Origin: Cyanoderma ruficeps
Taxonomy: Eukaryota > Chordata > Aves > Passeriformes > Timaliidae
DNA length: 64,000 bases
Direction of reading: 5' to 3'
Assembly (NCBI GenBank): GCA_008694505.1
Contig: VZDJ01007755.1
Span: forward strand, 7,754,399-7,818,398
The notes under the pieces were generated by a model, which was not told the DNA's origin, did not search any database, and worked only from the letters and a program-made list of their open reading frames with translations. Positions 54,601 to 63,880 of this stretch are shown here, one piece after another. Numbering within the stretch: position 1 is the stretch's first letter; each line of letters starts with the position of its first letter. The translations under genes and the position numbers were made by a program.

Positions 54601-57600
54601 CTACTGAGCACCCTGTTTTCTTCTTATTTTGTTGGAAATACCTCTCCAATGGCCTCTGTGGAAATGAAAGAAACAATGCTTTTATAACAAATAGGGGGGG
54701 TTTTTTTACAGTTTGTTCTATTCACTCTGCAGCACATTCTATTTACTGCAGTTCAGGCCTGATCTCAGAAATCCTGGAGTGCACATATTCATCTGTCTCT
54801 GAGAAACAGGGAAGCATGTAATAAAGTGATTCTCAGTATATTTCCATAGAACAGTATAAAATTCTTTGTTTCATTGTTACTTTTCTGATACAATTCGAGG
54901 TAAATAAATGCGCTAATGATTGCATTTGCTGCATGCTTGTACTGAATGCATGTCAAACTATTTCACTCAGATAAAGGAGCATGAAGCCTCTTCCCCCCTT
55001 ACAAAGCTGCATGGCATCAACCACTAGGTGGGAACAATAGCTGCCAGTGCTCTTCCCATGAAAATATCACCTATTGCCACCAGATCTTTTCATGGTTTCG
55101 CCCTCTAAAAGAGGTGTAAACTGTTCAAAGGCAACAATATTATTAATAAGACCCAGCTTCATCTGAGACCTAAAATTTAGCATTCCAGTTCTTCATATAA
55201 GATAGTCTGCAGCAGCTCAGAGCAGGAATGTCTGCATCATTAAGATGTTTCTTATTTTTTTTTTCATATCTTAAATTATACATCTAGACATTTATTGAGA
55301 AATATACAGATATCTGGGAAGCACTGGAACATCTCTGTCCTGTAAAGGTACATTTTAGGCAACGCATACCAGCTGTAATTGACTACCTGTCTGCTTTATT
55401 ACAGCTCCTCTCTGCTCACATTAGACATAATTTAATAAAGATATTTAAAAAGTAACAATGCATGTCTTGTATATACAGATTATTAACTCATGTCTTTTAA
55501 TGACTTTGATTATATTTGGTATAAGAGAGCTGACCTGCAATGTCTTTCTTAGCTCTGATACCAGCTACATATTTTCCCATTAAAAATTAAGCCCATTTAG
55601 GCTGAGCTAAATGGAAACCGACTGTTTGATCTTAAGAAATACTGTGACCTTTTACACTGAGCTGAAGAAAATAATCAACATGCTGCTTTACATTTCCTTC
55701 TCTTCAATTCTATCAAAAAGGCTCTGTGTTGTGAGGAGGATTGCTTGAGGTGCTAAAAGCATGTTTATTTCATATTTATATTAATTCATCTTCATTTAAT
55801 GAGTTTGTAGCAGCTTGATTAGCATGATGAGTAGAGCTTGGAAAGGAAAGCTGGTCCTGCAGAAAAGATACCATTGTTAATTCAAAGAGAGATTTCATTT
55901 CTAACTCAGCTGCTCATTTTTTGCTATCCTTCAGAAATTCAGTCAGATTTTGTTCTCAATCAGTAAAATGAAGAGGATTTCATCTTGGCTTCACCTCATT
56001 CTACCATAAGTTTGGGAGTTAGACAAACCGTAGGGCAACAGGGCCCCTGGCACTGCAAGCACTACTGTTGCAAAACCAGTTTTCTTTTGGCTGGTATATT
56101 TTGATGGCAGATAAAAAACAGTTGGTGCCTGTGGTAATTCTGGATTATACAAATGCTTAAGTTTTTTTATCACTACCAGGACATTTTTATTATAACATTA
56201 GTAGCAAAAAAACAAGCTATTGTCTTTACTGCTGTGAAAAGTGTTCTCTTTCTTTTTCTGCCTCCCTATTTCCTTGTTTATGAGTTCACCATTGCAGAGG
56301 AAATATTACCCTCCGTGCCTACAGTGAGTAATTTTCCTTAAGTATTTTTTGCTCTGTAGTATTTTGGCAGAATTTGCTAAATTCTCTCTTTGTTTCATCC
56401 TCTCTGTGCAAAGTATACTTTCCCTGTACAAAACTGAACTCAGACTGGGAATTACAGAGCTTTCATCTGCTGACACTGGGAAAAGTGAGCTCTTCAGGAA
56501 ATACCCTCTGCATCACTCCTTTCTTGTATCACATCCACTGTGAATATCAGCATTTTTCAGGAGGGAGGAGAGGACTCTATGTAGCAGGCACTGCAGTAAA
56601 GGGTAAAAAGAGTTCAGCTGGGACATTCTTCCCACTTTCCACCCTACCAGGCCCTGGGAACCTCTTTACAACCTTCATAAGGAGGATGAGGACCAGTGAT
56701 AGAGAGGAACCAGCTAAAGATGCAAACGACAGATAGGGAGAAGCAGGTGAACCAAAGAGTCAGGGATATCTGTAGTACTTCCACCAGCCACAGTTGGATT
56801 TCTTCTGCACTCAGTGCTGGCTGTACACGGATACCTCTGCTCTCTCTCTCACTTGCGGAAAATATCCTTGCAGATGTGCATTTCACACTAGATCTCTTCC
56901 CATCTCTTTCCTGTTCCCCACCATCAGCCAAAAGGCTTCTGCGTGGTAAAATAACCCTCTTCACTAGTTCACTTCTACACAGAATTTACAAGCCTTTTAT
57001 TTGGTCCTTTTATATGCTTTACTCTCACTTCATCCTTTATCTTTTCCTTTTATAATCTGTATTTTACCCACAGGGATTATCCGCACCTCTGTACACAGTG
57101 AGATTCTAACACTGCCTGGTTTTCATCATGAACAGATTAAGCAGAGTGAGTGACATTAAACAGAGCACTGAAGGCTATGGCAGGCTGAGGAGCTGAGTGA
57201 GCTGGCTGAGCACAGATGCTTGTGTGCAGAATGATGAAAGCAGCAGCCTCTCAGCCCAGGGACATGGGATGTACGCTGCTGGAGGAACAGTCAGGACACT
57301 ATCGGGCTCTCTGTCCTGTCACACCATGCTGACTATTAGAGTGCAAGTCAATAAATGCTGGCAGAGCTGAGAGTCAGTAAGTGACCCAGAGGACTACTCT
57401 GATAATGTCCATCACAAAATGCTCTGCTTGTACTGAACAACTTTAGAGCAAAAGGGACATCAAATGTGTCACTCCTGGAGTTAGTCAGTGCTTCCCTAAC
57501 CAACTCAGGAACAAACTTGAAAGCAATCCTGCTGATTCAGTGGCACAGCAATTTGCTCATTGTTCCAAATGCAGATCCCTCACATGCTAACATAAATATA

Positions 57601-58809
57601 CCCACTGGGATGATTTTTAAAATGTCTACCTCTTCTCTTGAGGGCTCACTTACAAAGTTGGCTGATATTACTGCACAAACAGAGAGCCTGAATTTCTTCT
57701 CACATGTACTGATTATAGGCAAGAGCAATGCCTTTAGCTTGAATGGATGTATTTCTGAAAATCTAAACATTCATTTGAGCATCCTTAACCTGAGTCTGAT
57801 AGCTGATGTAAAGAAAAGGCGGCAAAAAATCATGGTTTCCATACAGTAATAGTACTGGATTTGCTCTTACTTCTAATGGATAAAGATCTGGCTGTATCTC
57901 AGTGAGTGTGTGACATCAGTGTAGTGCAGCATCAGGAAAGGCAAATGAGACCTCGGGGGGTATAAATTGAGGTGTCTTCTTCCTCCAGGGAACATAATTA
58001 CATATTATTGTCCTAATGAAATTTCAACTGACATACTGTGTTCTATTCCCATCAGTCATGCACAGAAATTATGAGCTCCAACCATAGCAAATGCAGAGCA
58101 GAACATTCACATGACATCTTAGGACAGACTGATGAAGAGCACAGCTTGTTCACTTCAGCAAAATGAGGACTAAAGAGAGCAATCCCATCCCAGAAACACA
58201 CCAGGGAAAATCCTCTTTTAACTGAAGAACAATGCTGGAAGTAAACCAAGTTAATATAGACCAGCTAGAAATAATTTGGGGCTGGAAGTAGAAGTTGGCA
58301 TCTGACAGTCAAAGAAATGCAGCTGAGCGTGGCTGGGACAGAGCCCTCTACAGACAAGAGACGTCAGGGATCGGTGTCATTGCTTTGTGCCTGTTCCCCC
58401 AGATGTCAGTCGGAGCACAACACTGAGCAGCCCTGCCTGCTGCGCTTGAGAACCGTGTAAAAGTCCTTGGAGGTTTGCTTCTCTCTGGTTCTTTCCTATT
58501 TGTGTTTTCCTGGGCACCAAAATGGTGACAACAATTCAAATCTACCCATACTCGTGAATTCCACTAGTTTCGAATTAAAACCCTTGTTTTCTACCTTGGT
58601 CTAACAAAATCTGCTTCCCCCAAACTATTTTACACCTGAGGCTCAGGAAGCGAGGCAGCAAGAACTCTCAGCCCAGCAGCTTGGGGGTTCGACGGGGCGG
58701 CAGAGAGGGAGGCAACAAAGAAGGAAAAAATAATTAAAAACAAAAGAACACCCAACAAACAAATAACCAACAAAAAACAACCCCATACCAAAAATTCCCA
58801 ACCCCAGTC
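54601..58809. other. PENK upstream flank, no gene seen
   Basis: No gene was recognised. The patch at about 54885-54965 looks enhancer-like: GCGCTAATGATTGC, ATTTGCTGCATGC and ATGCATGTC sit within 80 bases. A GTG-initiated 127-codon frame at 57466-57849 has no domain and no ATG start. A CRE-like GACGTCA occurs near 58361-58367. From about 58730 the sequence becomes A-rich and then moves sharply into the CpG island. Confidence 0.45.
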
Positions 58810-59076
58810 TCATTCTCCGCGTTGTGCCAGGCTCTTTGGAGAACCTGAGCCCGCTGCCCCGGGGATGGGGTTACCTCGGGGAGGCTGCCGCCAGCCCTCA
58901 CGCCCACCCCCGCATGACTCACGCTCCGTCTCGTTCCCCGCCCGCCCCCGGTGAAAACTTCCCCCGCTAACTTTCCCGGGGCCGCTTCCCCGCTCCCCGC
59001 TGGCAGGGGCACACACACCCCCTCATCCCGAGCCCCGCTGGAGTCACGGGCGGCGGGGCGGTGGTGCCGGGGGGGA

Positions 59077-59117
59077 TGTCGTAGTCGCCGCGTCAGCGGG
59101 AGCCCGACGGCGATTGG
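59077..59117 (+). promoter_or_regulatory. Enkephalin CRE enhancer and CCAAT box
   Basis: TGTCGTA at 59077-59083 aligns with mammalian ENKCRE-1 (TGGCGTA), and CGCGTCA at 59089-59095 with ENKCRE-2 (TGCGTCA). They are followed by a GCCCG-CGGCGATTGGGG block with an inverted CCAAT box (ATTGG, 59113-59117). In mammals these sites bind CREB/ATF/AP-1-type and NF1-like factors and make PENK respond to cAMP, calcium and neuronal activity. ENKCRE-2 lies about 88 bases before the predicted start site, close to the mammalian distance. Each CRE has one substitution from my recollection of the human sequence. Similar regulation is inferred. Confidence 0.8.
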
Positions 59118-59148
59118 GGGAGGCCGCCTTCTCCCCGCGGTCACGAAT

Positions 59149-59154
59149 TATAAA
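59149..59154 (+). promoter_or_regulatory. PENK TATA box (main)
   Basis: TATAAA within AATTATAAAGTG, matching the context AATTATAAAGTGGC I recall for human PENK. It lies 54 bases after ENKCRE-2, which predicts transcription starting around 59180. Confidence 0.8.
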
Positions 59155-59179
59155 GTGCCGCCGCCTCCGCCCGCACACG

Positions 59180-59412
59180 CTCCGCAGCGGCGCGCCCGGC
59201 CCCGGCAGCGGGCTCGGCTCCGCGCCCCCCGAGCCGCCCTCGCCGGAGCTGCCAGCGGGCCCCGGCTGTGCCTGCCTGCCTCCCCCGGGGCTCCTCCAGA
59301 GGCTGCTCGGGCTCGCTATAAATAATAGTGGCTCCGACGCCGAGACTTCAGCAAGGCACAGCAACTTCCTCGGCAACTCCCGGAGCCCCGAGGGCAGCGT
59401 GTGTGTGTGAGT
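59180..59412 (+). other. PENK 5' non-coding exon, 3' end uncertain
   Basis: No ATG was seen between the predicted start and the coding exon's acceptor, consistent with untranslated leader. The donor is ambiguous. A GT-GAGT-GAGT-GAG run at about 59407-59420 offers three overlapping donor sites and would give an intron near 490 bases, close to what I recall for the equivalent human intron. CAG/GTCAGT at 59692-59700 is an alternative giving a 211-base intron. Human PENK also splits this leader with a small extra intron, which I could not confirm here. Confidence 0.4.
59317..59324 (+). promoter_or_regulatory. Second TATA-like box
   Basis: TATAAATA in GC-rich surroundings, 168 bases downstream of the main TATA box and on the same strand. 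It could drive a shorter 5' UTR starting near 59347, or be incidental. It precedes the first coding exon and would not alter the protein. Confidence 0.4.
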
Positions 59413-59909
59413 GAGTGAGCTGCTCTGCCCGCCGTCGGGACCGAGGGAGGGCCGGGGCGGCTCTGCCGGGGCTGGTGCCCGGCGTCGGGGAGGTTGCTCG
59501 GGGCGTCCCGGTGGGAAACCCTTCCCGGGAGGGGCCGCCGTCCCGTCCGTGCCGCTCCGCGGTGCGTCTCTTCTCCCCCTGTGGTGCCGGCTTTTGCAGG
59601 CAGGGAGGGATAAAGTGTTTGGGGACGAACACTTTTACCAAACGGGATCTTCTGGGCGCTTCATCTTGCGGGTCCGCTCCTGTTCCGAAGGCAGGTCAGT
59701 TGACTTGCAGCTGTCAAGCGCCTGCTTTGTTAAAGCTCCCCGTTCCTTCGCAAGCGCGATCACCCCGGCTCCAAAAAGCGTGAGTTTAGCGGAGTTGGTC
59801 TGAACCCTTCTACCATCGCCTTTTCCTGCTGCGAGGCTGGGGGGAGGCCGTGCCGGGGGTGGGAGCGGGAGGAGGCGGCTGCCGGCTGACCTGTCCTTCT
59901 TGCAGCCCC

Positions 59910-60047
59910 ATGGCGTTGCTCCTGAGACTCGGCTGCTCGCTGCTGGCCCTCAGCACCTGCCTGCTCCCCAGGGCAAGGGCCGACTGCGGCCGCGACTGCG
60001 CCGCCTGCGCCTACCGCCTGGGACCCCGCGCCGGCATCCACCCCCTG
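59910..60047 (+). CDS. PENK: Proenkephalin, first coding exon (residues 1-46)
   Basis: This exon encodes the start of the enkephalin precursor, a secreted neuropeptide prohormone sorted to dense-core vesicles. The acceptor AG ends at 59905; the exon opens CCCC-ATGG, a good initiation context. Residues 1-24 are a signal peptide: Met, a leucine-rich core and a small-residue end (Ala-Arg-Ala), with cleavage predicted before Asp25. Residues 25-46 hold Cys26, Cys30 and Cys33, the first half of the six-cysteine domain thought to guide sorting and processing in the family. The exon ends on a whole codon (CTG) before GTAAGC, so the intron is phase 0. The cysteines and the Tyr-Arg-Leu that follows them match mammalian PENK, while the signal peptide is diverged. 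It continues at 62901. Confidence 0.97.
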
Positions 60048-62900
60048 GTAAGCCCCTCCGGGGCCGGCGCCGCCCCAGCGCCCCGGATCCCGTCGCCGGA
60101 CCGCTAACTTTGAAGGGAGGAAAGGGGGAGCGGGGAAAAACAGCGAAATAAGAAAAATAAGTAGTGGGGGAAGTGAACGGGGTGGCTTGGAAGACTCTTT
60201 TCCTGAAGGGGGGACAGAGGGAGTAGTGGGCTTGGGGGCGCTGGGCAGAGGGCGAGGAGCGAGCGGAGAGCGCTGAGACAAACCCAGAGCGCCCCGAGGA
60301 GCACCCCCCCAGCCCGCCCGTCCGTCCCTCCCTCCCGCCGCCCGACGGGGACGAACCACGCCGAGCAGCCCCGCGGGGAACAAGGAAAAGGAGGAAGGGT
60401 AAATCCGAGAGGAGAGGGCATCTCTGCAGGGGAAGGAGGAGTCGCTGCCATTCCAGCACCGATAGGACGGGGGGAAGCCAAGCAGAACCGGGAGGGAGGG
60501 TCCCGACCTTTGTCCGCTGGCTCCATGGTAAGGTGAGCTCTCTCCGGGCAGGATGGCTGCCGAGCTGAAAAGATCTGCCTGACATCTCACTAAAAAAAAT
60601 GTAGGTTTAAAGCCTGTTTGAGTAGCAGTAACTTCGCCGCTTCTCCTCTCTGCACGGTGCTGCACAGCGTTAGGAATATGCCTGTGAAAGACTTTGGCTT
60701 CTAAGACATCTCGTGCTAAATTCAGAATGAGGGGGTCTGGGAGGTGGGGTTATCTGATTCCTTCTGTAATCTTCATGATGTTAAAATAATTTAAAAGAAT
60801 AGTCACAGAGGCAACTCAACTTGAAATTTAAGGATCGGGGTCAGTGAAAGCCTGGGGTCCCTCAGCCCTTCCTGAAGGTGAGAACTCTGGCTGCCGAGTA
60901 CTTTGCCAGTGGCATCGGTTGTTCCTGACCTCAAATACAGACATATTGAGACATCATGCTCTTGCCACATCTAAAGGATCTTAAAAGTTTGTTCCTATCG
61001 TGTCACTGGTTACTTGGGATCATGCAAAAGGAAGGACTCGGCTCTCTAGCCTTTCAGAGAATTAGGAACCACTGAGTACTTCTACTTGCTCCAAAAGCTC
61101 AAGAACTCTTAACCATAGCAGGCTCAGAAGGGCAATATTATTTGAACAGCTGGCAAAATAGTTCCCTCTACCTTTTTTTTTTTCCCTTTGCTTACATTAG
61201 CTGTCAATAAAACTTTAGCTTTAATGTTAACGAGGGTAAAAAAAGTGGTAGTTTGCCCTTATGGAGGGAGGGCTTTTCAGAGTGTATGTTCTGCATGACT
61301 GTATTGACAGTCTTTCGTGCACACCTTCAGTCAGTAATCAGTAAAGAAAGAATCAAAGTCCTATTCTGTAATAATGTTTATTAGCTAACTAGGTAAAGAA
61401 GCAATGTAGCGTACTTTGTATTTGTTAAACATGTATGAACAATTCTTGAAAAGTATTATTTCTAGATATTAGCATCTAGTAACATAATAACTGAATTTAT
61501 CACATTGTATTTGTAAGATACTAGACTTTTCACACTGTACCTAGTCACTCACACTTACCGAGTATGTTCATCAGACAATAGGAGGTTATTAAAACTAACT
61601 GAAAAAGGGAGAGATCTATCCTTGCTTTGATTTAGAGCAATTCCAAAGTCAGACAAGCTGAAATCTTATTCTCTTTACGGCATGACTATAATATAGAATA
61701 ATAAGCATGTAGTTCCAGTTAAATTATTGTGTTGCAAAATATATAAATATCTTTAACTTTCTTGTGATCATACAAAAAAAATCATATTTAAATTTCTCAG
61801 ACTAAAGTGAGCCTCAAGAGACAGGTTGTGCAGTGGACAATGAGCTATCAGAGAGAGCTGTGCTGGAGTTTAATTTCACACGTTAAAGTATGTTAGAATC
61901 CTTAGAACACATCATCTATAGTCAGAATGAGTGTTTCTCTCATTGAAAATATTGATGATTTTTCTTTAGCTATTGCGGTATGAAAACCATAGGCAAGAAG
62001 AAAAAACGCTAGAATCACCTTATTTTACAACTGAAGGATATGGCTGCACAAGAAGTAAATTCCCCTGACACAAGAGAGATAATAGTAGCTAATATCTATG
62101 TTATTATCATCACAAGACAAGTTATGAGATATGAATAAGATACTGAAAGCTTTTCTTATGTTGTAGCCTGAAAATTTTTCGATGCAGTCAGAAACAACAC
62201 AGCTTAGGATTTTTTTTTTTCCCTCTCTTTGATGGTCACTGCTTTCCAGCTAGCAAAACTGGAACTTTGATCCTGCCCTAAGAGAGCCTGTATTTCTACA
62301 TTTCTATTGGTACATGCTGGAATGATCTGTTCCACAAAGACAAACTAATGGCAACACACAGCCCTTAAAGCTGTGCAGTGTATTGAAGGTACTGAACAGT
62401 ATAGTACAGCTGGCTTCTTTGCAATGACCGTGTTATGCAACTTCTCTAAACATTCTGAATGATACTTTTAATTATGAAGTTTAGATACACTTCTACACTT
62501 GCATTATGAAGCAAACCACAATTGGTTTTTAGCTTCCCAGCAGTAAATTTTAAAAAAATAATTCATAACTCACAGGAGTGTAAGGGAAATACAGAAAATG
62601 TACTTGTGGCTTCCTTTGAAACAGAAACATGGAGGGCAACCTTGACACAGAGGACCTACAATTCATGTTATCTGGTAGTCTGTCTTAGAGTGGAAACTAC
62701 CTTGTCCTTTAGAGAGGGATATGAAGAACTTCAAAACAGACAGGGACCACATCAGCTGTTCCCAAAGAGCATTTCTTCCAAGTCAGTCACAAAGAGAGGC
62801 TCACTCATGCTCTTCTATAAAAAAGTAAATCTAAGATAAGGTCATAGTGAGGTGATAGTAAGTATCAAAACATTCTCAGTAAACCACATCCATTTTTCAG
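60048..62900 (+). other. PENK intron between the coding exons
   Basis: The donor is CTG/GTAAGC at 60048 and the acceptor is CATTTTTCAG ending at 62900. The intron is 2,853 bases and phase 0. The first 500 bases belong to the CpG island and have polypurine runs (GGAGGAAGG types). The rest is AT-rich with poly-T runs near 61172 and 62210. No repeat family, RNA gene or nested exon was recognised. In rat a germ-cell-specific PENK promoter lies in the intron upstream of the signal-peptide exon; nothing in this larger intron suggests an equivalent. Confidence 0.9.
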
Positions 62901-63566
62901 GCATGTACACTAGAATGTGAAGGAAAACTGCCTTCTGCCAAAGCCTGGGAGACCTGCAAGGAGTTCTTGCAACTGGCAAAGCTGGATCTGTCTGAGGATG
63001 GCAACATTGCTCCGGGAGACAAGAAGGAGCTGGATGAGAACCATTTGCTTGCGAAAAAGTACGGAGGCTTCATGAAAAGATACGGGGGCTTCATGAAGAA
63101 AATGGATGAGTTCTATCGGGCAGAACCAGAGGATGAAGCTAATGGAGGAGAAATCCTGGCTAAGAGGTATGGAGGGTTTATGAAGAAAGACTCGGATGAC
63201 GATGCCCTTGCTGACTCCTCTGATCTGCTGAAGGAGCTTCTGGGAACAGGGGATAACCCTGAAGCGGCACACTATCGAGAGATAAACGAAAACGACAGCG
63301 ATGTCAGCAAGAGATATGGAGGCTTCATGAGAAGCGTAAAGCGCAGCCCTGAATTGGAAGATGAGGCCAAAGAGCTGCAAAAGAGATACGGTGGCTTCAT
63401 GAGAAGAGTGGGCAGGCCAGAGTGGTGGCTGGATTACCAGAAACGATATGGTGGGTTTCTTAAGCGCTTTGCCGACTCCATTCTCCCTTCAGAAGAAGAT
63501 GGGGAAACTTATTCCAAAGAAGTCCCAGAGATGGAAAAGAGATATGGTGGTTTTATGAGATTTTAA
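62901..63566 (+). CDS. PENK: Proenkephalin, last coding exon (residues 47-267)
   Basis: This exon encodes the rest of the enkephalin precursor, whose peptides act on delta and mu opioid receptors after cleavage by PC1/PC2 and carboxypeptidase E. It starts GCA-TGT after CATTTTTCAG and ends at TAA (63564-63566). Cys48, Cys52 and Cys65 complete the six-cysteine domain. Opioid cores: Met-enkephalin at 100-104, 107-111 and 136-140; octapeptide YGGFMRSV at 185-192; BAM22-like peptide from 209, with YGGFMRRV then Gly217-Arg (amidation signal for metorphamide); Leu-enkephalin at 229-233; heptapeptide YGGFMRF at 261-267. All are flanked by Lys/Arg pairs. The first pair is Lys98-Lys99 rather than Lys-Arg. 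The total length of 267 equals human PENK. Asn177-Asp-Ser is a possible glycosylation site. No frameshift or early stop is present. Confidence 0.98.
   Translation, partial: ACTLECEGKLPSAKAWETCKEFLQLAKLDLSEDGNIAPGDKKELDENHLLAKKYGGFMKRYGGFMKKMDEFYRAEPEDEANGGEILAKRYGGFMKKDSDDDALADSSDLLKELLGTGDNPEAAHYREINENDSDVSKRYGGFMRSVKRSPELEDEAKELQKRYGGFMRRVGRPEWWLDYQKRYGGFLKRFADSILPSEEDGETYSKEVPEMEKRYGGFMRF
63060..63563 (+). repeat. Enkephalin-coding repeat array
   Basis: Seven dispersed 15-base units encode Tyr-Gly-Gly-Phe-Met/Leu, starting at 63060, 63081, 63168, 63315, 63387, 63447 and 63543. All seven are spelled differently at synonymous positions, so the protein motif is preserved while the DNA has drifted. 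This fits an ancient internal duplication kept by selection on the peptide rather than recent expansion or gene conversion. Acidic spacers of varying length separate most units. The first two are separated only by Lys-Arg. Confidence 0.95.
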
Positions 63567-63880
63567 TACCTTTCCCTTTATCCCTTTTGTCCTAAATGAG
63601 AAAGACTGCCTTATTTGTCATAACTTATTGTAACGTGTTGCTTGTACTGTACAGTTTTTTACTGTCCTTGGTTAATGATGCAATCTGCGATTTGTTGTTT
63701 CAGGTTCCGTGTTCTTTCAAGTCAAATAACTAATTTCTGGTTTAGTCAAGTTTCAGTCTGTATTGTAATTTCCATGCTAGAACTATTTTGATTACTGTAT
63801 TCATTTTCCTTAAAGAGGAACTACATCTACAGTAGAGTTGCTTAACTGTACATACAATAAATTCTTCATCCTAACTGCAA
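63567..63880 (+). other. PENK 3' UTR
   Basis: Runs from the stop codon to the predicted cleavage site. It is AT-rich with T-rich runs. The end is estimated as about 20 bases past the AATAAA signal, ahead of a T-rich stretch at 63895-63905. The sequence beyond 63880 to the window end is flanking DNA in which I see nothing. Confidence 0.75.
63856..63861 (+). terminator. PENK polyadenylation signal
   Basis: Canonical AATAAA in CATACAATAAATTC, 290 bases after the stop codon. It is followed within 50 bases by T-rich sequence (CTATTTCTTTCTCTGTC) suitable as the downstream element. No other AATAAA was noticed between the stop codon and this site. Confidence 0.88.

Larger units (their letters stand above)
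58810..60540. promoter_or_regulatory. CpG island over the PENK promoter and 5' exons
   Basis: GC content and CpG density rise abruptly at about 58810 and fall after about 60540, unlike anything else in the window. The island covers the proximal promoter, the non-coding 5' exon, the first coding exon and the start of the following intron. An AP-1 consensus (TGACTCA) lies at 58915-58921 near its upstream edge. Long frames on both strands here, including a 301-codon minus frame, are expected by chance because GC-rich DNA has few stop codons. Confidence 0.9.
59180..63880 (+). other. PENK transcription unit (predicted)
   Basis: The predicted primary transcript runs from about 30 bases after the main TATA box to just past the AATAAA signal. 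Parts: a non-coding 5' exon, a short intron ending at the acceptor TTCTTGCAG (59897-59905), coding exon 59906-60047, intron 60048-62900, and terminal exon 62901 to about 63880. This matches the rodent and human plan of non-coding 5' sequence, a signal-peptide exon and one large terminal exon with all the opioid peptides. The start and end are predictions; the coding boundaries are firm. Confidence 0.85.

Noticed and set aside
57466..57849. 127-codon plus frame 2 kb upstream of the promoter
   Set aside because: It opens with GTG, the nearby ATG is out of frame, and it has no recognisable domain or splice context.
58355..58370. CRE-like GACGTCA as a distal PENK enhancer
   Set aside because: A single half-consensus site with no supporting cluster; too weak to call.
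59760..60665. 301-codon open frame on the minus strand across the first coding exon of PENK
   Set aside because: It lies in a CpG island, where stop codons are rare by composition. It is Pro/Ser/Gly/Arg-rich with no domain, and overlaps other long frames in the same DNA.
62910..63380. 156-codon minus-strand frame opposite the enkephalin exon, with repeated Lys-Pro-Pro-Tyr-like units
   Set aside because: The repeats are simply the antisense of the YGGFM codons. It is a shadow of PENK.
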